Shown one piece after another: positions 56,172 to 64,000 of a stretch of DNA of 64,000 bases. Each line of letters opens with the position of its first letter. The first letter of the stretch is position 1. The stretch is from assembly GCA_005772895.1 (NCBI GenBank), contig SXIH01000001.1, positions 1 through 64,000 of the forward strand, read 5' to 3'. The notes under the pieces are model-generated. The model did not search any database and was not told where the DNA came from. It worked only from the letters and a program-made list of their open reading frames with translations. A program made the translations under genes and the position numbers. This stretch comes from Bacteroidota bacterium. Lineage in GTDB: Bacteria > Bacteroidota > Bacteroidia > 2-12-FULL-35-15.

Positions 56172-57443
56172 CTAAAAATTGAATTGCGCCTGCAACCTTA
56201 AAAGACTTCCTTGCTGTCTATTAAATTGCAATTTATAGTCTTCGAATCTTCTTTCAGAAATCGTATACATAGCAACAAATTCAAAATTTTTAATTGGTTG
56301 CCACTCGATTCCAAATTCATATTCATTCACAGTGTAACTTCTAGCATCTAATTCATGCTTTTTACCACCATCGTAATAATGCCATCTTGCAAATGGAATA
56401 ACCAATTGCTTTTTTAATTTAATCATCCAAGAAGCAGTTACATATCCACCCTTCAACTCTTGTGTTTGAATAGAATCGTTCATAGGATTAAATTCTGGAC
56501 CAATTCCGACATTGTATTCTGCCTGAATTCCAAAAGGTTTAGGATACAATACAAAACTTGCAGCCGCACGTTGATCAGTATATGAAAAGTCTTTGTTTTC
56601 TCCTTTTACCCCTGTTGATCTACTTTCTACTACATACTTTCCAGTGTAACCTTGCACTCCAGCTTCTATGATTTGATTACCAATTTGCAAAGGATATGAT
56701 AATCGAGCTACAATATGTGGATCTTGATTTGCATCAGTTTTATTAGCAGTCTGACCAGTAAATGCACCTAAACCTAAAACTCCATAATCACCACTTCCTT
56801 TAAGACCTTCACTCACTAATGATGCAAATAGTTTTCTTGTTTTCTCAGGTGCCCAATAAAAAAACACACCCAAATCACGCTCATTTGAAACCGCACTATT
56901 CAATGCATCATTTCTATCCAATGGCAAACGATTCTGACTAGATTGTAGATTTTCAAAACCAAATGGTATCTTACTTTGACCAAAACGAAGTCTGAACTGC
57001 TTCTTAGCATCAAGCGATAAATCAAAATACGCATCTCTTAATTGACCAAAATTATTAACTCCAGAAGATGGTGAGGAAGCAAAATCAGGTTGAATATAAA
57101 TATAAACACGCTCATGAACATTCCCACTTATGATAACACGCATCCGTCTAATAGATATTCCACCTGCTCCCCAAGATTTATCTCCTTGCTCATTTTTAAG
57201 CGAGTCGTTCGTTTCCAAAAATCTATTATATCTGAACTGAGCATACCCTCGAATGGCAATTTGGTCATACCACTTTTTGGGAGCTTCCTTAACAACTTCC
57301 TTCTCTGGTGCTTTAGCGGGTACAGAATCCTTTTTAACTTCAACAACTGCTGGAGTTTCACTTTTTGTTTCTTGAGCATTTGTTAAGTTTATTACACCAA
57401 TACAAATTGTAAAGGTTAATACTGCGTTTCTAAATTTATTCAT
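56172..57443 (-). CDS. Phosphate-selective porin (OprP/OprO-like)
   Basis: The 423-residue protein has a signal peptide (ending LTNAQE) and a short proline/lysine-rich periplasmic stretch (KAPEKEVVKEAPKKW). A 16-strand-type porin barrel follows with typical Porin_O_P stretches (IRGYAQFRYNRF, RMRVIISGNVHERVYIYIQPDFAS, LRFGQSKIPFGFENLQSSQNRLPLDRNDALNSA). The C-terminus ends in an aromatic residue (LRLQAQFNF). It admits phosphate or other anions through the outer membrane. Its promoter region carries three PhoB-like half-sites. Confidence 0.9.
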   Translation of the reverse strand: MNKFRNAVLTFTICIGVINLTNAQETKSETPAVVEVKKDSVPAKAPEKEVVKEAPKKWYDQIAIRGYAQFRYNRFLETNDSLKNEQGDKSWGAGGISIRRMRVIISGNVHERVYIYIQPDFASSPSSGVNNFGQLRDAYFDLSLDAKKQFRLRFGQSKIPFGFENLQSSQNRLPLDRNDALNSAVSNERDLGVFFYWAPEKTRKLFASLVSEGLKGSGDYGVLGLGAFTGQTANKTDANQDPHIVARLSYPLQIGNQIIEAGVQGYTGKYVVESRSTGVKGENKDFSYTDQRAAASFVLYPKPFGIQAEYNVGIGPEFNPMNDSIQTQELKGGYVTASWMIKLKKQLVIPFARWHYYDGGKKHELDARSYTVNEYEFGIEWQPIKNFEFVAMYTISERRFEDYKLQFNRQQGSLLRLQAQFNF

Positions 57444-57479
57444 GTGGGTTAATTGATTGTATATAAAAATTATCTACGA

Positions 57480-57487
57480 CAAAAGTA
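57480..57487 (-). promoter_or_regulatory. TAnnTTTG -7 box (TACTTTTG) of the porin gene
   Basis: This exact -7 consensus on the minus strand lies 36 bases upstream of the ATG and 19 bases downstream of the Pho-box-like repeats. Confidence 0.6.
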
Positions 57488-57506
57488 GAGTCACAAAACT
57501 CCGTTT

Positions 57507-57535
57507 ATGTTATCCGTATGTTAATTTTATGTGAA
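57507..57535 (-). promoter_or_regulatory. Pho-box-like triple repeat at the porin promoter
   Basis: On the minus strand TTCACAT-N4-TTAACAT-N4-ATAACAT, three half-sites with exact 11-bp period. The array occupies the place where the -33 element would be, as expected for an activator-dependent Pho promoter. The central half-site is identical to those upstream of the pit operon. Confidence 0.6.
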
Positions 57536-57669
57536 GATTTTAAAAGATGAAGAAAGATGCGAAAACAAACCCTTTAGTATGAATTGTAACAAAGTATTTG
57601 ATTAAAAACACTACTATACAGACGATTGAGGGTGTAGAATCTAGGCAAGTAAATTATAAAAGTAATTGG

Positions 57670-58383
57670 CTATTTTCCCTTTCGTAAATCGGGATTAAAT
57701 GTTAATCCTAATTGGAGATATTGTTTTGATTTTGTTCCAATAGTTTGTAAAAGATAGCCTAATTGAATATTAGTGGAAGAATTTATTTGGCAACCAAAAG
57801 CACCATACAATCGGTTTCTGTCAAATGGAGAGTTCGCAAGATTAATGAAAACTTCATTATATAACCCAATAAATAATGTTTTTGGTTTTACTTCTTTATT
57901 GTTTAATGGAATGGTTAATCGCAAAAGATAACGAAGCCTATTCTTATAATTTGTATTTGTTGAAGTTGTTATCCATCGTTGCTCAAACCTATAACGATGT
58001 TCAAAAAAAACTCTTCCTGAATTGCTTTTTAAAATAATCTGTTCCCAAATTCTATTCTCATCAACAATTTGGTCTTTAAAAACTTTTTCATCGTTAGTGT
58101 AATTAGTAATCCAACCATAACCTGCTGTGAATACTAAGGCTGGATTGTAATGAAAATTAATTCCACCCCTAACAAGTAATTGCTCAGTATTAGGATTGAT
58201 TTCGTAGCTTCTGAATTGCACTTCTGAATGCAAACTCCATTTGTTATGAAGTCGTGTTTGATTAAACAACATTCCCCAGGAGCCAATATCAGACGTATTT
58301 ATCTGTGAGGAAAGAGAAAAAGAAAAAAGCACAAAACAAAATATCAGAATTCTTTTATAACAGGTAGAAAAAAAACAACTCAT
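57670..58383 (-). CDS. DUF2490 outer-membrane beta-barrel protein
   Basis: The 237-residue protein has a signal peptide (RILIFCFVLFSFSLSSQ) and a DUF2490 barrel: GSWGMLFNQTRLHNKWSLHSEVQFRSYEI, then WEQIILKSNSGRVFFEHRYRFEQRW. The family is an outer-membrane barrel of unknown substrate. It follows dabB with a 36-base gap and may be cotranscribed. An outer-membrane role in the carbonate system is inferred from position only. Confidence 0.82.
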   Translation of the reverse strand: MSCFFSTCYKRILIFCFVLFSFSLSSQINTSDIGSWGMLFNQTRLHNKWSLHSEVQFRSYEINPNTEQLLVRGGINFHYNPALVFTAGYGWITNYTNDEKVFKDQIVDENRIWEQIILKSNSGRVFFEHRYRFEQRWITTSTNTNYKNRLRYLLRLTIPLNNKEVKPKTLFIGLYNEVFINLANSPFDRNRLYGAFGCQINSSTNIQLGYLLQTIGTKSKQYLQLGLTFNPDLRKGK

Positions 58384-58419
58384 ACAATTATTCTGCTGTG
58401 CTAATTATTTATAAAATAT

Positions 58420-60291
58420 TTACGATGACCTATAAGCCATAGCATGAGTTGCTTTTTTGTACTGTCCAAGAAAAATTCTTGCGTATATTCTCAACACACA
58501 AATTTCCATAAAAACAAAACTCAAGGAAATAAACGTAATTGTAAAATAATCATGTGTATGAATGTTGCTGAATAAAATATCAATTCCAATATAAGTTGGA
58601 GTGAATGGCAATCCGGCAAAACCTAAACAGGAAATAAGAAAAATAAACCCAACAAGAGGTTGCTCTTGCGAATAACCATGAAATAAATCGAGGTTAATAT
58701 TATTATCAATTGTTTTAATTTTTTGCAAACAAATAGCTCCAACAACAGCAAAAAACATGCAGCCACTCATATAAATCAATATTTGAAGTCCTCTGAAATT
58801 ATCACTCATCAAAGCAACAGAAAGTGTTATAAAGAGTTGTCCAAAAACTACAAACAACCACCCTCGAAAGGCGCTTCCTTTTTCTGCAAAAGAGTATAAT
58901 ACGGTTGTTAATCCAAGAAAAGAAAATACAATTGGAAGTGCTACAGAAAAAGATGCTGGGATTTGTTCGGAAAACAAATTAAAATAAATGCCAATACAAA
59001 AGATGATAATCAAAGCTGCTGCAGCTAATTTAACTGGGATAATATTCAGCAATTTCCCTATCAATTTGAAAGGACTCCATAAATAATTATGCAGGAAAAA
59101 ATCCAAATTCCATTCTTTTACAGACAATACATAAATGGTGTTTTTTAGTTTAGAATAAAAAGATGTTCCTACTTCTAGTTTCTTAGGCATAAAATTGAAA
59201 AACATATCATGTATCATATATCCTAAAACTGAAGGCGAAACTAGCAACTGATAGGTTCTCAAAAATGCATTGGCAGAAAAATGAATCAATGCAACTTCAT
59301 CCCAACCTAAAGCAATTTCTATAAATATCAATCCGATTTGTGTGATGGAGGAATAAGCTATTTGTGTTTTTACTGTCGATTGCACTTTAGCAATACCGGA
59401 AGCAATTATTGAAGTTAATAATCCAACCGCAACAACGCTTACTTTTATCGCCAAAATGTTTTCCCAAAATGGATATGTTCTCAATAAAAGAAAAACTCCT
59501 AAGTGAACTGACAGTGATCCATAAAAAATAGCGCTGGAGGTGGTTGGTCCTTCCATAGCTCTTGGAAGCCAAGAAGAAAAAGGCAATTGAGCAGATTTAA
59601 CAGCAGCGGCAACCACTAACATTACCCCAATAAAAACCACGTACAAATAGTGATCTTGAATTAAAGAAGCGACAGCAACTGAATCGTTCATTTTAATAAA
59701 AGTTATATTCTCGTGCCACAAATGATGGCTCATCCACATTGCGAGAATTAAACATATATCACCCAAACGGTAAACTGAAATCACTTTCAAACTATTTCTA
59801 ACCGGCAAATATCTGTCGCGATAAAACCCAATTAATAAAAAGGAACAGATACCAAGAATTTCCCAACCTGTAAATAATGTTTCAAAATTTCCAGAAAAAA
59901 TAACGAGATTATAAGCAACAAAAAACATCAGAATATTATTCATGAATCGTTTGAAACCTCCATCACGATGAATATAAAAACGACTGAATACGGCAACTAA
60001 AAAAGCTAACACTGCTCCAACAACTGCAAATACGGCTGTTGTTTTGTCGAAATAAAAATCAAGAAATATTTCTATGTCATGAGCTTTGTAAAATACAAAC
60101 TGTTTAATATCCAACACTGGATGCCCATTCACAAACCAATAAGTGACAAATGAAAGAACACAAAGCAGATTTATTCCTGCAGTTCCAATGGTAACTGATG
60201 AAATCAAACGTTCATTTTTTCGAGGCAACATCAAACTAATGATAAATCCAAAAAGAGGAAGCCAAATAAAAAATTGTAATAATTGTGTCAT
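58420..60291 (-). CDS. dabB: DabB: proton-antiporter-like subunit of inorganic carbon transporter
   Basis: The 623-residue, many-helix membrane protein belongs to the proton-conducting Mrp/NuoL family. The key stretches are FAVVGAVLAFLVAVFSRFYIHRD, LFTGWEILGICSFLLIGFYRDR, SSWLPRAMEGPTTSSAIFYGSLSVHLGVFLLLRTYP, and a later ANAFLRTYQLLVSP. In the DAB complex it is thought to couple the proton gradient to CO2 hydration by DabA. It lies seven bases behind dabA, the defining gene pair. It could be mistaken for a NADH dehydrogenase subunit L, but no other nuo genes are present. Confidence 0.88.
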   Translation of the reverse strand: MTQLLQFFIWLPLFGFIISLMLPRKNERLISSVTIGTAGINLLCVLSFVTYWFVNGHPVLDIKQFVFYKAHDIEIFLDFYFDKTTAVFAVVGAVLAFLVAVFSRFYIHRDGGFKRFMNNILMFFVAYNLVIFSGNFETLFTGWEILGICSFLLIGFYRDRYLPVRNSLKVISVYRLGDICLILAMWMSHHLWHENITFIKMNDSVAVASLIQDHYLYVVFIGVMLVVAAAVKSAQLPFSSWLPRAMEGPTTSSAIFYGSLSVHLGVFLLLRTYPFWENILAIKVSVVAVGLLTSIIASGIAKVQSTVKTQIAYSSITQIGLIFIEIALGWDEVALIHFSANAFLRTYQLLVSPSVLGYMIHDMFFNFMPKKLEVGTSFYSKLKNTIYVLSVKEWNLDFFLHNYLWSPFKLIGKLLNIIPVKLAAAALIIIFCIGIYFNLFSEQIPASFSVALPIVFSFLGLTTVLYSFAEKGSAFRGWLFVVFGQLFITLSVALMSDNFRGLQILIYMSGCMFFAVVGAICLQKIKTIDNNINLDLFHGYSQEQPLVGFIFLISCLGFAGLPFTPTYIGIDILFSNIHTHDYFTITFISLSFVFMEICVLRIYARIFLGQYKKATHAMAYRSS

Positions 60292-60298
60292 ACTCTAT

Positions 60299-62863
60299 TT
60301 AATTTTCTAGTGAATAAACCGGTAAATTTTCTTTTGTTGCGTCAACGATATGATTTGTTTCCATTTCTTTTGCAGCTTCCACAAACGACTTCATATCCTT
60401 TATAGTTCCAAGCTCTTTTGTAAGAGGTGTATACTCTGTAAATTCGCCATTTTTAAAATAATGAAACTTATTTGTTTCAGGATTCAAAGCAACAATATGA
60501 ACCCATTCATTTTTATACCATTCAAAAATTTCAGGTGTTATGGTGATGGCTTTCATAACCGCTTCAGGATAATGCTCAACTATAACAAGTAAGCGAACAG
60601 GATCATGTACTTCAATCATCTGCAATGGTAATCCAGGTCGGAGATCACCGTCTGCGCTATTTGCAACACCTATCAACCCCATTACATTGTGAGGCAATTT
60701 TGTTCCTGCACCTAATTTGTGATTATCAACTCTTGAAAAATAATATTCAAGATTAATACCACCGCAAACCAAACCAATCGGTCGCATCACTCCTGTAAGC
60801 AATGTTGCATCTTTATCAGTTCGATAATCATACGAGTTCATGAATGCTCGTCTATCTAAAAATAATCCTTTTGTAAGTTCTCTACTTCCAATTATACAAA
60901 GCGTATTTGTTCCATGACCTAATTCAGGACGAGGCTCAAACAAAGAAACAGAACGATCTTTAATCGCTTTTCTTGTTTGTCTCAAACTTCCTTTTGTATT
61001 GATGGATGCAAATCTTCTTGATCGTTCTTTTGCATTTAAGTCCAATGCATTTTCAAACGCAATTTTATTTTCTTTGTGAGCGGTTGTATTCACAAAATTC
61101 AATACTTGTTCATCATAAAATTCTATTTCATCGGCTGCAGTATCATGCAAACCACCAACAAATTGAGTTGACTCTGGAATTACCAACCCGTGTGAACTTA
61201 ACATTGCTCTAACTTTCGGATGATTGGTCATAAATGCAAACACACGTGAGTTTACTGAACCTGGTCTACCACTACAAGCTCCGCAATCATGTGCTCCGTG
61301 ATGAGGGTTATTAGCACTACTCGAACCATGTCCAATCACATAAACTATTGGCGCGAAATTTTTAACCATTCCTATTCCACGTAACAATCCTTCAACTCTT
61401 GCTGCCATTTCTTCAATTGTAAAACCAATCTGCAAATCATTCTCACGATCGTTTAAATCTTTATTTTCAATTGAAAGTGTTGCAGTTTTATCCATATGAA
61501 TAAATGCATTAGAAATAGCCGGACTCATTTTAGGGCGAAACACTGTAAGAAATAATTTCAGCGCTGATATAAATCCGAAGAACATAGTAATCAGAGAACC
61601 GATAAAAAAAGTATGGTTCTTTTTTGTATACAGTAATTCATGCTTTCTTTCGCCTTTCGCATTTATTTCCTTTATTAAATACTTAGGAGTAACAGGTGCC
61701 GGACAAAGTTTGTCGTAAAACTTTGCATTCTGAGGTTGGAAATAAAATTCAACTCCAAAAAATCCAGGTGCAGCTAATGTTTCACAATTGGGATCAACAT
61801 GCTCAATATTTCTTCTTATAGAACATTCACGTTCATCAATACAAAACATTGCTTGAAAACTTGTTTTTACAGGAACAACAATTTCTTTTTTCTTTCCGAT
61901 TGCAATTCCTGCAAGAACTTCATCATAATAACTCCACTCAAATGCATCTTGCCAAAGTTTAAATACTTCATCTAGTTCTGTAAGAGTAGCATCGGCAAAA
62001 AGATCTACAGGAGGAGTGCTAATATTCTTACACAAAGGTTCCCAACTGTTTCCGAACTGTTTATCCAATGCATCGATTTCAAGAAGCAAATCAAAAACGA
62101 TGAGATCATTAAGCGAGATTACTCTTTTATCAAGCAACACACTGGGTTGGTCTTCAATTGCTGAAACCATCCCGGACCAACCTCTGTGACTGAACTGTTG
62201 ATCAAACAAATATTGTTCAAAATAAGCTTCATTACCAACAACTATTTTCAAAAGCTCTTTTATTCCTAGCCCATCCTCTAGATATTTCTTTGCTCTTTTC
62301 GTTTTAAAAAAACTGGCGAAACTGTTTTTCTCAAGATCTTTAATCGCATTTAAAAATCCTTTATTCTCTTGAGGAAAATCCCAAACGGAAATTCCTTGAT
62401 CAAGATAACTGCAAAGAATACGAAATAGAGTCGGTTGGACCATTGTATCTAAATCTATCTTGTATTTCGACTTCCAATTTGCACGCAAAACACCTACTCG
62501 TGGAAAGATTGATTCGCTATATTCTTTAGAAAGAAGTTTTTCTTTCCAATTTGAAAATTGATCTGCCCCTTTTTTATCGTTGATGATTTTATCAAGGACT
62601 TCTTTTTTAATTCGGCCATTCTCATACATCTTTCTGAAATCATCGAGCTGCAATGTTGCTTTGAAGCCAAATATTTTAGAAGCTTTGAAAATAGCATCAT
62701 AAAATTTCATGCTTTGAAAAGCATGTAAAGAATTATGATGGATAAAATCCTTAAGAGGCGTTTGCGTTGGCAAATAATGCTTCAGCTCATGTAATACATG
62801 CTTTTCGTCAAACGAAGTATTAACAGCTGAAGCCTTTTTTTCAAGAGTGATAGTGTCGTTCAT
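60299..62863 (-). CDS. dabA: DabA: DUF2309 (UPF0753) inorganic carbon accumulation subunit
   Basis: The 854-residue protein is a DUF2309 member. The zinc quartet known from DabA is visible: C341 and D343 in FCIDERE, H512 in VIGHGSS, and C527 in HDCGACSGRPG. The spacing matches the published Cys-Asp-His-Cys site. It resembles a beta-carbonic-anhydrase active site embedded in a larger protein that, with DabB, hydrates CO2 vectorially to bicarbonate in the cytoplasm. The N-terminus has HHNSLHAFQSMKFYDA, typical of the family. It is the third gene of the carbonate operon. Confidence 0.93.
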   Translation of the reverse strand: MNDTITLEKKASAVNTSFDEKHVLHELKHYLPTQTPLKDFIHHNSLHAFQSMKFYDAIFKASKIFGFKATLQLDDFRKMYENGRIKKEVLDKIINDKKGADQFSNWKEKLLSKEYSESIFPRVGVLRANWKSKYKIDLDTMVQPTLFRILCSYLDQGISVWDFPQENKGFLNAIKDLEKNSFASFFKTKRAKKYLEDGLGIKELLKIVVGNEAYFEQYLFDQQFSHRGWSGMVSAIEDQPSVLLDKRVISLNDLIVFDLLLEIDALDKQFGNSWEPLCKNISTPPVDLFADATLTELDEVFKLWQDAFEWSYYDEVLAGIAIGKKKEIVVPVKTSFQAMFCIDERECSIRRNIEHVDPNCETLAAPGFFGVEFYFQPQNAKFYDKLCPAPVTPKYLIKEINAKGERKHELLYTKKNHTFFIGSLITMFFGFISALKLFLTVFRPKMSPAISNAFIHMDKTATLSIENKDLNDRENDLQIGFTIEEMAARVEGLLRGIGMVKNFAPIVYVIGHGSSSANNPHHGAHDCGACSGRPGSVNSRVFAFMTNHPKVRAMLSSHGLVIPESTQFVGGLHDTAADEIEFYDEQVLNFVNTTAHKENKIAFENALDLNAKERSRRFASINTKGSLRQTRKAIKDRSVSLFEPRPELGHGTNTLCIIGSRELTKGLFLDRRAFMNSYDYRTDKDATLLTGVMRPIGLVCGGINLEYYFSRVDNHKLGAGTKLPHNVMGLIGVANSADGDLRPGLPLQMIEVHDPVRLLVIVEHYPEAVMKAITITPEIFEWYKNEWVHIVALNPETNKFHYFKNGEFTEYTPLTKELGTIKDMKSFVEAAKEMETNHIVDATKENLPVYSLEN

Positions 62864-62899
62864 TACTTTAAGTTTTACTTAAAACATTAATTGAATAAA

Positions 62900-63577
62900 T
62901 TAATAACTCATTTGTGCCCTAACGTCTGATTTTCCGCAAATCATTGAATCTTCAAAAAACTCTACTATTCCAGTTTCTAAATTTTGCTTTGCACCAATAA
63001 TTGCAATTTCTCCATTCTCAATCATCTGCTCAAGAATATAGCTTCGATCTACAATTGTTTTAACTGATCGTTTAACATTGATTGTTGAAACATTTTCCAC
63101 AAATATTTCGTTTTCAGAAGTTCTTTTATCGGGAGCGGTAGTCATTGTTTCTTGATAAACTGCCGGTTGAATTTTTGACAAAAGCTCAGTAAGATTTCCT
63201 AATTCCAAATGATCGCAGGCTCCTTTTACAGCACCACACTGAGAATGCCCTAGCACTACAATTAATTTTGAACCAGCAACTTTACATGCAAACTCAATAC
63301 TTCCAATCACATCTGTATTTACTACATTGCCGGCAATTCTGATGGAAAAAATATCCCCTAAACCTTGATCAAAAATCAACTCAGCTGAAGTACGACTATC
63401 AATGCAACTTAGTATTACTGCAAAAGGCCATTGTCCTTCCCTTGTGTCATTTGCTTGCTGTAGCAAATTTCGGTTCGCTTTTAAATTTTTAACAAAACGG
63501 CTATTCCCTTCTTTTAATATTTCCAACGCCCTCAATGGCGTCATGGATGCTTGTGTTTCCGCGGTATGTGTTTTCAT
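62900..63577 (-). CDS. Beta-class carbonic anhydrase
   Basis: The 225-residue enzyme has the beta-CA zinc ligands C58, H111 and C114, and the D60-R62 dyad (LSC-I-D-S-R-TSAEL; VLGHSQCGAVKGAC). GDIFSIRIAGNVVN follows the dyad. It interconverts CO2 and bicarbonate. No signal peptide is present, so it is cytoplasmic. It lies 36 bases ahead of dabA and 14 bases behind the SulP gene. Confidence 0.95.
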   Translation of the reverse strand: MKTHTAETQASMTPLRALEILKEGNSRFVKNLKANRNLLQQANDTREGQWPFAVILSCIDSRTSAELIFDQGLGDIFSIRIAGNVVNTDVIGSIEFACKVAGSKLIVVLGHSQCGAVKGACDHLELGNLTELLSKIQPAVYQETMTTAPDKRTSENEIFVENVSTINVKRSVKTIVDRSYILEQMIENGEIAIIGAKQNLETGIVEFFEDSMICGKSDVRAQMSY

Positions 63578-63591
63578 AAATAATTTCTTTT

Positions 63592-64000
63592 TTAATGTCC
63601 TGATGTCCCTTTAAATTCTGGAACATTTTTAAACTCTAATTTTATATTCTTTAATTCTGCGTTAATTTTGAAATTGTGAAAAATTTCAAGCACATCTATA
63701 TCGATACTGTGCGACTTACTTCCATCAATTAATACTGATGAATTTTCAGGAAGATCATCAAGAGTAAACGCTATACTTCCTTTATTAATGAAGGATACAT
63801 CTTCATCTAATTGAATGATTATTTTTTCACCTGGTTTATATTCGTGTTTTTTATAATAGTATTCTGTTTTATAATTATTTCTCATCAACTGAGCTATTGC
63901 TGCCCCCATTGTTTGTTTGTGACCAACAACAGCAGGTGTTTTAGCTAAACGTTGGTACATATTTTTAAAAATAAAAATGATTGCCACTACCATTCCAATT
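63592..64000 (-). CDS. SulP-family anion (bicarbonate) transporter, C-terminal part
   Basis: The reading frame is open to the window edge, so the gene extends beyond it. The visible residues start in a hydrophobic segment (IGMVVAIIFIFKNMYQR), probably the last transmembrane helix. They continue as a STAS domain (IIQLDEDVSFINKGSIAFTLDDLPENSSVLIDGSKS, IDVLEIFHNFKI). That is the C-terminus of SulP transporters, which include bicarbonate (BicA-like) and sulfate carriers. The neighbours argue for bicarbonate. An ATG at 63993 is internal, not the start. Confidence 0.82.
   Translation of the reverse strand, partial: IGMVVAIIFIFKNMYQRLAKTPAVVGHKQTMGAAIAQLMRNNYKTEYYYKKHEYKPGEKIIIQLDEDVSFINKGSIAFTLDDLPENSSVLIDGSKSHSIDIDVLEIFHNFKINAELKNIKLEFKNVPEFKGTSGH

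Noticed and set aside
58420-60291. NuoL subunit of complex I
   Set aside because: No other nuo genes are nearby and dabA precedes it by seven bases, which defines DabB.

Overview
This 64 kb AT-rich window comes from a Bacteroidota genome. Evidence: several proteins with C-terminal type IX secretion (T9SS type A) sorting domains, -7 promoter boxes of the form TAnnTTTG, an OMP_b-brl_3-type TonB-dependent receptor, FadL-type and DUF2490 outer-membrane proteins, and an IntDOT-like tyrosine recombinase that lacks the first catalytic Arg. I cannot place it below phylum.

The left part (1 to about 26.9 kb) is accessory DNA. It opens with a truncated serine recombinase and two very small genes. A block of three secreted T9SS cargo proteins follows, led by a 2388-residue giant that carries a DUF3494 (ice-binding-like) N-terminus and about 12 Ig-like repeats. 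From 10.9 to 20.4 kb lie mostly unfamiliar genes: a frameshifted ORF, a DUF2971 protein, a two-gene unit with a palindromic operator, a HEPN-domain protein resembling the anti-phage ApeA type, a membrane protein of unknown role, a TauD-like dioxygenase fused to a GRDP-like domain with a periodic Cys tail, an XRE regulator and two small envelope proteins. From 20.4 to 26.9 kb is an integration/maintenance module: a hairpin-rich non-coding stretch, ssb, DUF6876, RadC-like, a DUF3987 primase/helicase-like protein, an HTH excisionase-like protein, a tyrosine integrase, and a 3' tRNA-Val remnant that marks an attachment site. No relaxase or conjugation genes are visible.

The right part (27 to 64 kb) looks like ordinary chromosome. 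It holds a TonB receptor, a seven-repeat propeller-like T9SS protein, korAB, a FadL-type porin, esterase, LD-carboxypeptidase, truncated globin, metG, a DPP-IV-type peptidase, tRNA-Arg, lpxD and an acyltransferase, an alkyltransferase-like protein with trmB, a glycosyltransferase, tyrS, and a GxxExxY gene enclosed by a 32-bp inverted repeat. A phosphate group follows (Pit transporter plus DUF47, and an OprP-like porin), with PhoB-box-like 11-bp-period repeats upstream of both transcription units. The window ends in an inorganic-carbon operon running leftward: SulP (partial), beta-carbonic anhydrase, DabA, DabB and a DUF2490 protein.

All functions are assigned by reading motifs by eye. No database search was run.
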